A stretch of 64,000 nucleotides of DNA from Fischerella sp. CENA71. GTDB taxonomy: Bacteria > Cyanobacteriota > Cyanobacteriia > Cyanobacteriales > Nostocaceae. A program made the translations under genes and the position numbers. The notes under the pieces are model-generated. The model searched no databases, was not told where the DNA came from, and saw only the letters and a list, made by a program, of their open reading frames with translations. This document shows, piece by piece, positions 46,030 to 55,132 of the stretch. How positions within the stretch are numbered: the first letter of the stretch is position 1; the number at the start of each line of letters is the position of its first letter. The DNA lies in contig JANBVI010000055.1 of assembly GCA_024239075.1 (NCBI GenBank), positions 184,174-248,173 of the forward strand, read 5' to 3'.

Positions 46030-46338
46030 ATGCCTATTGCGGTTGGAATGATTGAAACAAAGGGTTTTCCGGCAGTCGTTGAAGCTGCTGACGCGATGGT
46101 GAAAGCCGCTCGTGTCACATTGGTAGGTTATGAAAAAATCGGTAGTGCTAGGGTGACAGTGATTGTCAGGGGAGATGTTTCGGAAGTGCAAGCTTCAGTA
46201 GCTGCTGGAGTTGAAGCAGCAAGAAGAGTCAACGGTGGTGAAGTGGTTTCCACCCACATCATTGCTCGCCCCCACGAGAACTTAGAGTATGTTCTACCAA
46301 TTCGTTATACAGAAGCTGTGGAGCAGTTCCGCACTTAA
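46030..46338 (+). CDS. ccmK1: carboxysome shell protein CcmK1
   Basis: The 102-residue single BMC-domain protein has the pore loop [13 protein letters not shown] and the hallmark AIGMVETKGF-like start (here [20 protein letters not shown]). It forms the hexagonal facets of the carboxysome shell. The ATG at 46030 follows TAGGAG at good spacing; the six codons upstream in the same frame are not conserved. It is first in the ccmK1-K2-L-M-N-O operon and closely similar to the next gene, consistent with a tandem duplication. Confidence 0.95.
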   Translation: MPIAVGMIETKGFPAVVEAADAMVKAARVTLVGYEKIGSARVTVIVRGDVSEVQASVAAGVEAARRVNGGEVVSTHIIARPHENLEYVLPIRYTEAVEQFRT

Positions 46339-46470
46339 CAATTTTGGATTTTTGATTTTGGATTTTAGTATGGACTCCGCAGGCAAACGCAGAAGGGGTA
46401 ATAGATTCAAAGAGATTTGGCTTTAGATTTACCAAACCCTAATCCAAAATCTAAAATCTAAAAATTCTTG
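46339..46470. repeat. ATTTTGG / CCAAAAT inverted heptamer pair between ccmK1 and ccmK2
   Basis: CAATTTTGGATTTTTGATTT (46339-46358) is mirrored by AATCCAAAATCTAAAATCTA (46440-46459), about 80 bp apart. This would place a hairpin between two shell-protein genes. Confidence 0.65.
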
Positions 46471-46521
46471 TGACTTTGCTTGTTTTTGTTTGTTGGAAGC
46501 TTCTTAAGGATTAAAAAAAGT

Positions 46522-46866
46522 ATGTCAATTGCAGTAGGAATGGTAGAAACGCTCGGCTTCCCGGCAGTAGTGGAAGCAGCAGACGCGATGGTAAAAGCTG
46601 CTCGCGTTACATTAGTGGGTTACGAAAAAATCGGTAGCGGTCGCGTCACTGTGATTGTCCGAGGAGACGTTTCAGAAGTACAAGCCTCGGTAGCAGCAGG
46701 AGTAGAATCAGTCAAGCGAGTCAATGGCGGACAAGTTCTATCTACTCACATCATTGCTCGTCCCCATGAAAACTTGGAGTATGTTCTACCAATTCGTTAT
46801 ACCGAAGATGTAGAGCAGTTCCGGGAAAATGTGAATGCAATTCGTCCCTTCGGTAGAAGACCATAA
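46522..46866 (+). CDS. ccmK2: carboxysome shell protein CcmK2
   Basis: The 114-residue BMC-domain protein starts [20 protein letters not shown], with pore loop [13 protein letters not shown]. Compared with CcmK1 it has a longer C-terminal tail ([15 protein letters not shown]), the usual difference between CcmK2 and CcmK1. It is probably the major shell hexamer. The ATG at 46522 is chosen; the 14 codons before it are not conserved. ccmL starts only 7 bp after its stop, so translation is probably coupled. Confidence 0.95.
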   Translation: MSIAVGMVETLGFPAVVEAADAMVKAARVTLVGYEKIGSGRVTVIVRGDVSEVQASVAAGVESVKRVNGGQVLSTHIIARPHENLEYVLPIRYTEDVEQFRENVNAIRPFGRRP

Positions 46867-46873
46867 ATCATAA

Positions 46874-47176
46874 ATGCAAATTGCCAAAGTTCGCGGCACA
46901 GTAGTTAGCACTCAGAAAGATCCAAGTCTTAGGGGTGTTAAACTACTTTTGTTGCAATTAGTCGATGAAGAAGGACGCATTCAGCCAAAATACGAGGTAG
47001 CCGCCGATAGTGTTGGTGCTGGGGTAGACGAATGGGTACTTTTCAGTCGTGGTAGTGCGGCTCGGCAAATTCTTGGTAACGAACAGCGTCCAGTAGATGC
47101 AGCAGTAGTAGCGATCATTGATACAGTTTATGTGGAAGATCGCATGATTTATAGCAAAAAAGAGCAATATCGATAA
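46874..47176 (+). CDS. ccmL: carboxysome vertex protein CcmL
   Basis: The 100-residue EutN/CcmL (BMV) family protein (MQIAKVRGTVVSTQKDPSLR, then LLLLQLVDEEGR and SRGSAARQ) forms pentamers that cap the twelve shell vertices. It lies 7 bp after ccmK2. Length is exactly typical. Confidence 0.96.
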   Translation: MQIAKVRGTVVSTQKDPSLRGVKLLLLQLVDEEGRIQPKYEVAADSVGAGVDEWVLFSRGSAARQILGNEQRPVDAAVVAIIDTVYVEDRMIYSKKEQYR

Positions 47177-47208
47177 GTCAGTTAACAGTAATCAGTAGAC
47201 AGTAAACA

Positions 47209-47250
47209 GGCTGATAACTGATAACTGATAACTGATAACTGACAACTGAC
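47209..47250. repeat. CTGATAA heptamer tandem repeat between ccmL and ccmM
   Basis: Four CTGATAA units followed by CTGACAA variants, in the 94-bp gap before ccmM. Complementary to the CAGTTAT family elsewhere. Confidence 0.78.
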
Positions 47251-47270
47251 AATAGAGGAGGAATCTCGCA

Positions 47271-48953
47271 ATGGCAGTCCGCAGCATCGCGGAGGCGGCT
47301 CCCCCAACGCCGTGGTCAAGAAATTTAGCTGAACCAACAATAGACCCATCGGCCTTTTTGCATTCATTTTCCAACATCATTGGGGATGTAAAGATCGGAG
47401 CAAATGTCATAGTTGCGCCCGGTACGTCCATTAGAGCGGATGAGGGTACACCGTTTTATATTGGCGAAAACACGAATCTTCAAGATGGTGTTGTCGTCCA
47501 CGGCTTGGAAAAGGGACGTGTAATTGGTGACGACCGACAAGAATACTCTGTATGGATTGGCAAAAATAACTGTATTACCCACATGGCTCTGATTCACGGA
47601 CCATGTTACGTAGGAGATGACTGTTTTATTGGTTTTCGTTCTACGGTGTTTAATGCCAGAGTCGGATCAGGTTGCATTGTGATGATGCACGCCTTAATCC
47701 AAGATGTAGAAATTCCCCCAGGTAAATATGTACCTTCAGGGGCAATAATTACTAACCAGCAGCAAGCTGATCGCCTGCCAGATGTGCAAGCTGATGACAA
47801 AGAATTTGCTCATCATGTAGTTGGGATTAACCAAGCACTACGAGCAGGTTATTTATGTGCTGCGGATAGTAAATGTATTAGGACTATTCGTGATGAATTA
47901 ACTAATTCTTATACAAGTACAAGTACAGGCATAGAAGTTGAAGTTTTTGAAAGGAGCGACGAGGTGTCTAGCAATAGCTTGGGTGCGGAAACAGTAGAGC
48001 AGGTACGTTATCTGTTACAGCAAGGATATCATATTGGTACAGAACACGTAGACCAAAGACGGTTCCGCACAGGTTCTTGGACTAGTTGTAAACCAATTGA
48101 AGGCAGAAGCTTAGGTGAAGCGATCGCAGCGTTGGAAACTTGTCTAAGAGAGCATAGTGGTGAGTATGTCCGCCTATTTGGCATCGACCCCAAGGGCAAA
48201 CGACGGGTGTTAGAAAACATCATCCAACGTCCCGACGGTGTTGTCCAAGCATCTAGCTCCTTCAAAGCTCCTGCTTATTCTAGCAGCAATGGTAGCTACA
48301 GCGCCAATGGTAACGGTAATAGCTACAGCAATGGCAGCAACAGACTCAGTAGTGAAACCGTAGACCAAATCCGCCAACTATTGGCTGGTGGTTATAAAAT
48401 TGGTACAGAACACGTCGATGAGCGCCGCTTCCGTACTGGTTCTTGGCAAACCTGTACGCCCATTGAATCAAGTTCTGCTGGTGATGTGGTTGCTGCTTTA
48501 GAAGATTGTATGGATAACCATCAAGGCGAATACGTCCGCTTGATCGGTATCGACCCCAAAGCCAAGCGTCGCATCTTGGAAAGCATTATTCAACGTCCCA
48601 ACGGTCCAGTTAGTACACCTAGTAGCAGTAAATCAGTTGGGACAACAACCTCTTTTACTTCTGCAAGCACAACAGCAACAGCCAGCAGTAACAAATTAAG
48701 TTCCGAAGCAGTGGAGCAACTACAGCAACTGTTGGCTGGAGGCTTTAAAATTAGCGCTGAACACGTAGATCAAAGACGCTTCCGTACAGGTTCCTGGGCT
48801 AGCTGCGGACAAATTCAAGCTAATAGTATCAGGGAAGCGATCGCAGCCTTGGAAGGCTATATCAACGAATATGAAGGTGAATACGTGCGCTTGATTGGTA
48901 TTGACCCCAAAGCCAAGCGCCGGGTATTAGAATTGATTGTTCAACGTCCGTAA
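47271..48953 (+). CDS. ccmM: carboxysome scaffold protein CcmM: gamma-CA domain plus three SSUL modules
   Basis: The 560-residue protein starts with a gamma-carbonic-anhydrase beta-helix (1-200). Its zinc ligands are H77, H104 and H109, and C196/C202 correspond to the regulatory disulfide known from the thermophilic homolog, so an active, redox-controlled CA is predicted. Three Rubisco-small-subunit-like modules follow (about 236-325, 355-445 and 470-558), each with the EHVD(Q/E)RRFRTGSW segment. Modules 1 and 2 have the Cys pair (TSC...ETC, QTC...EDC); module 3 keeps only the first Cys. SSUL modules crosslink Rubisco into the procarboxysome. An internal ribosome-binding site and GTG at codon 232 should produce the short CcmM35-like form. 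GAGGAGG precedes the ATG. Confidence 0.96.
   Translation: MAVRSIAEAAPPTPWSRNLAEPTIDPSAFLHSFSNIIGDVKIGANVIVAPGTSIRADEGTPFYIGENTNLQDGVVVHGLEKGRVIGDDRQEYSVWIGKNNCITHMALIHGPCYVGDDCFIGFRSTVFNARVGSGCIVMMHALIQDVEIPPGKYVPSGAIITNQQQADRLPDVQADDKEFAHHVVGINQALRAGYLCAADSKCIRTIRDELTNSYTSTSTGIEVEVFERSDEVSSNSLGAETVEQVRYLLQQGYHIGTEHVDQRRFRTGSWTSCKPIEGRSLGEAIAALETCLREHSGEYVRLFGIDPKGKRRVLENIIQRPDGVVQASSSFKAPAYSSSNGSYSANGNGNSYSNGSNRLSSETVDQIRQLLAGGYKIGTEHVDERRFRTGSWQTCTPIESSSAGDVVAALEDCMDNHQGEYVRLIGIDPKAKRRILESIIQRPNGPVSTPSSSKSVGTTTSFTSASTTATASSNKLSSEAVEQLQQLLAGGFKISAEHVDQRRFRTGSWASCGQIQANSIREAIAALEGYINEYEGEYVRLIGIDPKAKRRVLELIVQRP
47951..47966 (+). promoter_or_regulatory. internal ribosome-binding site and GTG start for short CcmM
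   Basis: AAGGAG at 47951-47956 lies 7 nt before an in-frame GTG at 47964-47966 (codon 232 of ccmM), exactly ahead of the first SSUL module. Initiation here would give a 329-residue, about 36-kDa SSUL-only protein, equivalent to CcmM35 of Synechococcus elongatus, which also arises from an internal start. Confidence 0.85.
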
Positions 48954-49073
48954 TTAGGGATATGAGGGGTATGAGGGGTATGAAGAGAAAAAGTTTTTCT
49001 CACTCCAAGCACACCCCTACTCCCAGCACATTCCCCACTCACATCTATCCCGGTTTCCGAGGTTAAAAATTTC

Positions 49074-49832
49074 ATGTCTGTGCCGCCACTGCGCCTGGGT
49101 AATAACTTTGACTCCTACATCAGTGGCGAGGTAATTATTCATCCGAGTGCTGTGATTGCACCAGGGGTGATACTGCAAGCGGCTCCAAGCAGTAAGATTA
49201 TCATTGGTTCAGGGGTTTGTATTGGCATGGGGTCAATTCTCAAGGTTCATGAAGGAACCCTAGAAGTAGAAACTGGAGCAAACTTGGGAGCAGGTTTCCT
49301 AATGATCGGTAGTGGTAAAATTGGTGCAAATGCTTGCATCGGTTCAGCAACAACAGTGTTTAATTGTTCCGTGGAGCCTGGACAAGTAGTTGCACCCGGT
49401 TCAGTTTTGGGAGATAACAGTCGTCATTTGAGTAATTCTTTTGCAGTCACTGAGAAAATCCAACAGCCGCAACTATCCGCTACCAATCCTGCTTCTAGGC
49501 AAGAGGATATGGACATACTAGAACAAAAGGATCTGTGGGAAGAGGATACGGGGACGCAAACACAGGGTTACACAGGAAATTTGTCTGCGTCTTCTACTGG
49601 GCGCGCTACCCCTACTTCCGAATCTACGCCTCTACATTCCAAGCCTTCTGCATCTTCCGCTAATCAAAACTCACAACTGGACAATCAGGTTACACAAGAG
49701 CCTACCACTGAATCTCAAAATCACATTGGTACTCATATTTACGGACAGGGAAGCATTCAGCAATTGTTAATCACTTTATTTCCACATCGGCAATCCTTGA
49801 ATAAACCCTCCTCTGACGAGAAGTCTGAGTAA
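49074..49832 (+). CDS. ccmN: carboxysome assembly protein CcmN
   Basis: The 252-residue protein has an N-terminal hexapeptide-repeat domain (IHPSAVIAPGVILQAAPSSK to VFNCSVEPGQVVAPGSVL, about 20-125). A long disordered Ser/Thr/Gln-rich linker follows (about 140-215), then a C-terminal amphipathic helix (IYGQGSIQQLLITLFPHRQ) that is the encapsulation peptide binding shell CcmK2. The N-terminal domain binds CcmM. It links the Rubisco core to the shell. It is in the ccm operon with a 120-bp gap after ccmM. Confidence 0.93.
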   Translation: MSVPPLRLGNNFDSYISGEVIIHPSAVIAPGVILQAAPSSKIIIGSGVCIGMGSILKVHEGTLEVETGANLGAGFLMIGSGKIGANACIGSATTVFNCSVEPGQVVAPGSVLGDNSRHLSNSFAVTEKIQQPQLSATNPASRQEDMDILEQKDLWEEDTGTQTQGYTGNLSASSTGRATPTSESTPLHSKPSASSANQNSQLDNQVTQEPTTESQNHIGTHIYGQGSIQQLLITLFPHRQSLNKPSSDEKSE

Positions 49833-49939
49833 GTGTTATATGGAAGTATGAAGTGTGAAGTATGAACAATGAAGTAATAATTCTTTATCCTTCAGCCTAC
49901 AGCCTTCATCCTTTCTTTTGAACATTTTGGAGAATTTAT

Positions 49940-50698
49940 ATGGACGCATACAATGTCCAGACATCTCGTCATCGAGACATGCTCAGGGATAGTGCTTTGG
50001 GGTTAGTATCAACTATTAGCTTTCCGGCAATAGTAGGTACGGCAGATATGATGCTGAAATCTGCTGGAGTTCACCTAGTTGGATATGAAAAGATTGGTAG
50101 TGGTCATTGTACCGCTATTGTTCGAGGAGCGATCGCTGATGTCCGTCTGGCTGTGGAAGCTGGTGAGCAAACAGCTAAACAATTTGATCAGTTTGTTTCT
50201 AGCTTAGTAATTCCCAGACCATTCCCTAACCTAGAAGTTGTATTACCTATCAATAGCCGTCTAAGTGCGATCACTGAAGATGGCACTTATAGTCGTTTAA
50301 GTAACCAAGCAGTTGGCTTAGTGGAAACGCGCGGTTTTCCTGCAATGGTAGGCGCAGCTGATGCCATGCTTAAAGCCGCTGATGTCCAGCTAGCAGCCTA
50401 TGAAAAAATTGGTTCAGGTTTGTGTACAGCCATTATTCGTGGCTCTGTAGCAAATGTTGCAGTAGCAGTAGAAGCTGGAATGTACGAGGCAGAACGGATT
50501 GGGGAATTAAACGCTGTAATGGTAATTCCTCGACCACTCGACGAACTAGAACAAACCTTGCCAGTAGCAAGTTGTTGGTTAGAAGAGCGTCAACCTGTAA
50601 GATTGCCACTCAATATCAAAGAGCCAGTTGTGGAGGCAGAATTACTCCAGTTGCCAGATTTATCTGCATTACCTGTAAAAATACAGGAGGAATCATAA
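49940..50698 (+). CDS. ccmO: carboxysome shell protein CcmO (tandem BMC)
   Basis: The 252-residue protein contains two BMC domains (about 19-108 and 123-212), each with the KIGSG pore-type loop (YEKIGSGHCTAIVRG and YEKIGSGLCTAIIRG). It is a BMC-T shell protein forming pseudohexameric trimers. The first 18 residues and the last 40 lie outside the domains. Its position at the end of the ccm operon matches Nostoc-type clusters. A perfect dyad lies directly downstream. Confidence 0.95.
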   Translation: MDAYNVQTSRHRDMLRDSALGLVSTISFPAIVGTADMMLKSAGVHLVGYEKIGSGHCTAIVRGAIADVRLAVEAGEQTAKQFDQFVSSLVIPRPFPNLEVVLPINSRLSAITEDGTYSRLSNQAVGLVETRGFPAMVGAADAMLKAADVQLAAYEKIGSGLCTAIIRGSVANVAVAVEAGMYEAERIGELNAVMVIPRPLDELEQTLPVASCWLEERQPVRLPLNIKEPVVEAELLQLPDLSALPVKIQEES

Positions 50699-50717
50699 AA
50701 AATTTGACTACGAAAAA

Positions 50718-50758
50718 AACGTTGTACACACCCAGCAGGATGAGGTTAGTACAACGTT
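50718..50758. other. 10-bp perfect inverted repeat after ccmO
   Basis: AACGTTGTAC (50718-50727) and GTACAACGTT (50749-50758) flank a 21-nt spacer. A third partial copy (GTGCAACGTTGG) lies near 50794-50805, next to a CACCTTTAAGGTG palindrome. There is no T-run, so a processing site or regulator-binding site for the following LysR gene is as likely as a terminator. Confidence 0.5.
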
Positions 50759-50951
50759 GATTACTATCCCCAAAAAGCACCTTTAAGGTGTGCAACGTTG
50801 GCTGGAAGGCATCTTACGCTTTGCTTGTTGTTCTGATAATAACTTTTTAATTCTATAAATTAAATACCTATCTAATAATAACAGGCATAGATTAATATCT
50901 ATATTTATAACTCATAACTTGAAGTTGCCATTAGGTAGAGGAGAATCACCC

Positions 50952-51872
50952 TTGAACCAAGCGACGTTGCACCAGTTAAAGGTGTTTGAAGCGGCGGCAC
51001 GACACGGTAGCTTTACACGTGCCGCCGAGGAACTTTTTCTTACCCAACCTACTGTTTCTATGCAAATCAAGCAACTAACGAAATCAGTAGGTTTACCGTT
51101 ATTTGAACAGGTAGGTAAGCGCCTGTATTTGACGGAAGCTGGACGGGAATTATACGCCACGTGTCGGCAAATTTTTGAGACCATAGCCCAATTTGAAATG
51201 AAGGTAGCAGATTTAAAGGGGCTAAAACAAGGGCAATTACGTTTAGCTGTAATCACCACAGCTAAGTATTTTATACCACGTTTATTAGGACCTTTTTGTC
51301 AACGTTACCCAGGAATTGAAATATCACTACAAGTGACAAATCATGAAGGCATTCTGGAACGTATGACTAGTAATATGGACGACTTGTATATTATGAGTCA
51401 AGTTCCAGAGCATTTGGATGTAAGTTACCAACAGTTTTTGGAGAATCCCTTAGTAGTTTTAGCACCAATCAATCATCCTCTGGCAAAAGAAAAACATATT
51501 CCCATCCAACGTCTTGCTGATGAACCTTTTATCATGCGTGAACCTGGTTCAGGAACACGTCGCGCTGTGCAGAAATTACTAGAACAGCATGAGGTACATG
51601 TCAAAGTTAAATTAGAATTGGGAAGCAACGAAGCAATTAAACATGCCATAGCTGGTGGTTTGGGGATTTCCGTATTATCTCGTCATACTTTGTTACCAGA
51701 TACAGGGGATTTAGCTGTATTAGATGTAGAACACTTTCCGATCAAACGTGACTGGTATATGGTTTATCCTTCGGGAAAACAACTATCAATCGTTGCTCGT
51801 ACTTATTCTGAGTATCTACTAGATGCAGCCAAGGAAATAGTTGAGCAAACTGTTTCCTCTGGTAGTCATTAA
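50952..51872 (+). CDS. LysR-type transcriptional regulator, RbcR/CmpR/CcmR family
   Basis: The protein of about 306 residues has a LysR helix-turn-helix (ATLHQLKVFEAAARHGSFTR, then LTQPTVSMQIKQL) and a typical effector-binding domain containing FIMREPGSGTRR. It closely resembles cyanobacterial regulators of carbon acquisition and Rubisco (RbcR, CmpR, CcmR/NdhR), which sense metabolites such as 2-phosphoglycolate or 2-oxoglutarate. Its place directly after the ccm operon supports such a role. The start is set at TTG 50952, because AGAGGAG lies 8-9 nt upstream; an in-frame TTG also exists at 50919. Which of the paralogs it is cannot be settled here. Confidence 0.88.
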   Translation: MNQATLHQLKVFEAAARHGSFTRAAEELFLTQPTVSMQIKQLTKSVGLPLFEQVGKRLYLTEAGRELYATCRQIFETIAQFEMKVADLKGLKQGQLRLAVITTAKYFIPRLLGPFCQRYPGIEISLQVTNHEGILERMTSNMDDLYIMSQVPEHLDVSYQQFLENPLVVLAPINHPLAKEKHIPIQRLADEPFIMREPGSGTRRAVQKLLEQHEVHVKVKLELGSNEAIKHAIAGGLGISVLSRHTLLPDTGDLAVLDVEHFPIKRDWYMVYPSGKQLSIVARTYSEYLLDAAKEIVEQTVSSGSH

Positions 51873-52216
51873 CACAAACGAAGCAGCAAAGTGAAAAATA
51901 AAATCCAGTAGCAATTGGGTATGACTTCAAAAGAGGGGAGACATGAAAGGAAAATTTTCTTTCACCGATTTATCATCTCCCCTATATAAACGATGCTAAA
52001 AAATATTACAAAAACATACAATTTTGCACTGAGTAGTAATGAAACTAGGAAAATTAAGTGAGTCTACTATTGTTTGACCTCAAATTTGCCTGATTTTAGC
52101 AATTCTTTAAAGGATTTCCCGCAAAAATAACCTGGTAAAAGTAGCTTTTGAGCTAAATAATTGAGGTCTGGAGTGTAAAACTCCCCGTGATTTTTCGTGC
52201 GGCGAGTTGATGATGC
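51873..52216. other. 344-bp intergenic region, nothing specific seen
   Basis: Lies between the LysR and Ser/Thr kinase genes, same strand. Mixed AT-rich sequence with no ORF, repeat array or clear terminator. It presumably contains the kinase promoter. Confidence 0.45.
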
Positions 52217-53827
52217 ATGAGCTACTGCATAAATCCTAACTGTCCCAATCCAGAAAACTTGGCCTATAGCCAGAGGTGTCAGTCTTGTGGCTCAAGATTG
52301 TTGTTGCGATCGCGCTATCGAGTAGTAAAAGCTTTAGGTCAAGGTGGTTTTGGAGCAACTTTTTTAGCCAGTGATCAAGGCTTACCAGGCGAACCGAGTT
52401 GTGTTATCAAGCAATTACGCCCATCAGGAAGCGCACCCCACGTTCTACAAATGGCACGGGAATTGTTTGAAAGAGAAGCTGTAACTTTGGGCAAAATTGG
52501 CAATCATCCGCAAGTACCACGCTTGCTAGACTACTTTGAAGAGCGCGAACAATTCTATTTGGTTCAGGAATACATCAGTGGCTCCACTTTACAGCAAGAG
52601 GTCAAACACACAGGAGTTTTTACTGAAACTGGAGTCAAGCAATTTTTGAGTGAAATCCTGCCATTGCTTGAATACATACACAAACGTAAGGTAATACATC
52701 GTGATATTAAACCTGCTAATGTCATTCGCCGCGCTCAAGATAGTAGATTAGTTCTTATAGACTTTGGTGCTGTTACCAATCAAGTCACACAAGCTGTCGT
52801 AAACCATTCAGAACACACAGCATTAACTGCATATGCCATTGGGACACCTGGTTTTGCGCCTCCAGAGCAAATGGCAATGCGTCCAGTCTATGCTAGTGAC
52901 ATCTACGCCTTGGGAATTACATGCATTTATCTACTAACCAGCAAATCTCCTAAAGATTTGCAATATAACCCTACAACAGGTGAACTTCTTTGGGAAAATT
53001 ATGTACAAGTCAGTGACCACTTGGCAGATGTATTGCGGAAAATGCTGGAAGTCTCTGTACGTAATCGCTATCAAACAGCAAGTGAAGTACTCAGAGCATT
53101 AGAATTAGAACCGTATCTAGAGAGTTTGTCAAAAAGTTTGGTTTCTCAACCCAATGGTGGTGTGAAAGAACGAACAACTAACCGTTCAGAAGATTCTGGA
53201 ATTCCTAACAGCAATCCTTCGAGTGTTTCTAGTAGTGTGGCACAGGTTGCAGCAGCAATTCGGGCAAGACGAGTTAGGATTACCGAAGGTGCTGGTGTTA
53301 ACCATGCAGGGGGGAAACGACAACGAATGCTGACGACAAAATCAACCACTTTGTCTAGCAATAGTAGTTCTCAAGGTCAAAAATCTCAAGTTATGCGCCA
53401 ATTAGATAGCCAAAGTTTAATCTCAGCTTATCTAAAAGGAAGACGAGATTTTGCCTTACACAATTTAAATCTCCTCAATTTGCAAGGCGCCAATTTATCA
53501 GAAACAAATTTCCATTCTTCTCTACTGCAAAGAATCAACCTTCAAGGAGCCGATCTCCACAGCAGCGACTTTGGTAAAGCTAATCTCAATCAAGCTAACC
53601 TCAGAGATAGTAATTTAACCAAAGCTTACCTCAATAATGCTGATTTAGAAGGAGCAGACTTACGAGGTGCAGACCTCAGCTATGCTTATTTGCAAAATGC
53701 CAATCTGCGGGGAGCTAATTTGTGTGGCGCTAATTTAACTGGTGCGAAAATTTCAGAAGAACAACTAGCACTAGCTAAAACTAATTGGATGACGGTACGC
53801 CCGAATGGTAAACGAGGGTTGTTGTAA
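52217..53827 (+). CDS. Ser/Thr protein kinase with zinc-ribbon start and C-terminal pentapeptide repeats
   Basis: The 536-residue protein begins with a small zinc-ribbon-like motif (YCINPNCPNPEN to RCQSCG: four Cys, residues 4-25). A Hanks-type kinase domain follows (33-300), with the glycine loop LGQGGFGATFLA, HRDIKPANVIRR (catalytic Asp) and DFGAV (metal Asp in place of DFG-L). A basic Ser/Thr-rich linker comes next (310-405). The C-terminal pentapeptide-repeat domain (about 415-520) has units such as ADLEG ADLRG ADLSY. This build is typical of cyanobacterial serine/threonine kinases. No membrane segment is visible. Substrate unknown. It is followed at a distance by an FHA protein that could bind phospho-Thr targets. 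Confidence 0.92.
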   Translation: MSYCINPNCPNPENLAYSQRCQSCGSRLLLRSRYRVVKALGQGGFGATFLASDQGLPGEPSCVIKQLRPSGSAPHVLQMARELFEREAVTLGKIGNHPQVPRLLDYFEEREQFYLVQEYISGSTLQQEVKHTGVFTETGVKQFLSEILPLLEYIHKRKVIHRDIKPANVIRRAQDSRLVLIDFGAVTNQVTQAVVNHSEHTALTAYAIGTPGFAPPEQMAMRPVYASDIYALGITCIYLLTSKSPKDLQYNPTTGELLWENYVQVSDHLADVLRKMLEVSVRNRYQTASEVLRALELEPYLESLSKSLVSQPNGGVKERTTNRSEDSGIPNSNPSSVSSSVAQVAAAIRARRVRITEGAGVNHAGGKRQRMLTTKSTTLSSNSSSQGQKSQVMRQLDSQSLISAYLKGRRDFALHNLNLLNLQGANLSETNFHSSLLQRINLQGADLHSSDFGKANLNQANLRDSNLTKAYLNNADLEGADLRGADLSYAYLQNANLRGANLCGANLTGAKISEEQLALAKTNWMTVRPNGKRGLL

Positions 53828-54382
53828 TAGACTTTGTGGCATTAGTTAGGATGGGGAAGCAAGGAGAAAAAGAGTGGTTGCAATATTTCTCGGTTAAGGA
53901 TTTTTCGTCATAATTTGGGCTATGTAGAGACGCGCCATGGCGCGTCTCTGGTGGGTTTAAATGTCAATCGATTTGTCTTATCCGAGCAGTATTGAGAGTG
54001 GTTGTATCTTGAGCCTTAAACATAATTATGACATTGTGCTTTGATTTTTACATTAAGACAATTCACAAATTGCTTACACTTGTTGAAAGCAGTTTAAATG
54101 TAATTGTTTAATAAATATAATTTGAATCAACTGTTTTATGTTGTTAAGTTTAATAATAAAAAAAATATAATTTTTCTAAATACTAAGTAGTATTGCGGTT
54201 ACTTTCAATTAAAGGAAAACTTTAATCTGGGAGAATGAAACTTAAATAATATCTATCGCTTGATGAGCGAAATAGCAATATCAAGTATGTGAGATACTTT
54301 TCCAGATTATAAAAATCAGACTGACTAACTGTTAATAACTGACTTAAAAAGAGATATATATTAGTAATATAAAGGCTAAGTT
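53828..54382. other. 555-bp intergenic region with a perfect 24-bp palindrome
   Basis: Apart from the palindrome at 53926-53949, the region is AT-rich (over long stretches A/T only) and contains no credible ORF. The promoter of the FHA gene is expected near its 3' end. Confidence 0.5.
53926..53949. repeat. perfect 24-bp palindrome (AGAGACGCGCCA/TGGCGCGTCTCT)
   Basis: The 12-bp arms are exact reverse complements with no spacer. From memory, GTAGAGACGCG-type palindromes are dispersed in many filamentous cyanobacteria. One copy was seen in this window. Confidence 0.8.
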
Positions 54383-55132
54383 ATGATGGCTGAGATATCA
54401 GAAAATGAATTAGAAAAGCGACTGAGTTTATATCAAGTATTCCTCAAGCTATATGAACACCATAGTAGCTTTTTAGATGAAATCCTTCAGTTGGAAAATT
54501 TACCTCAGTCGCCGTTTACGGGGTTACAGGCGTGTTATTTACAAGGTATAGTTGATGATTCTGCTGTTTATGTGATTACTAATTTATGTGAGGGAAAAAC
54601 GCAAAGATTATTACAGCCACAGCATATCTGGACTATAGGTCGCGATCGCACATCTGGAATTTACGTTTGTGATCAACGTGTATCTCGTCGCCATGCAGCT
54701 ATTCAGTATATTAAAGATGCTAATCATTCAGGCTTTTACTTGGTTGACTTAAGTAGCACTAATGGTACTTTTGTGAATGGTGAGCCTGTGTATCGTCCGA
54801 TTAAACTACAAGATGGCGATCATCTACGGCTAGGTACCATGACTTTTTCTTTTTACACGAATTCTACACCACCCCAAATTCTGCCTAGAGTAGCTGTTGA
54901 GTTATTGATGCAACTAGTGACACACAAAAGTGGTAATCAAGGAGCAATCAATAGCAATTCTTTTGGTAAAAAAACTTCTTTGAATGAGAACTATGATCAG
55001 ACACTAGAAGCTTTGAGAGAGTTACCAATACTCAATATTCAAGAAATTGCAGTATCGCTTACTCAAAAACAGCAGTCTGAAATCTTAGATGATTTCTTTA
55101 GTAAACAAATACCGGGCAATACTATAACCTAG
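54383..55132 (+). CDS. FHA-domain protein
   Basis: The 249-residue protein has an N-terminal helical part (1-60), one FHA domain (about 80-155: WTIGRDRTSGIYV, RVSRRHAAIQY, LVDLSSTNGTFVNG) with all phosphothreonine-binding residues (Arg, Ser-Arg-Arg-His, Thr-Asn-Gly), and a C-terminal region of unknown fold. It probably reads out Ser/Thr kinase signalling; the kinase gene upstream is a candidate partner by proximity only. Two adjacent ATGs (54383 and 54386) could start it. Its stop overlaps the stop of the convergent lipid-kinase gene by 4 bp. Confidence 0.87.
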   Translation: MMAEISENELEKRLSLYQVFLKLYEHHSSFLDEILQLENLPQSPFTGLQACYLQGIVDDSAVYVITNLCEGKTQRLLQPQHIWTIGRDRTSGIYVCDQRVSRRHAAIQYIKDANHSGFYLVDLSSTNGTFVNGEPVYRPIKLQDGDHLRLGTMTFSFYTNSTPPQILPRVAVELLMQLVTHKSGNQGAINSNSFGKKTSLNENYDQTLEALRELPILNIQEIAVSLTQKQQSEILDDFFSKQIPGNTIT

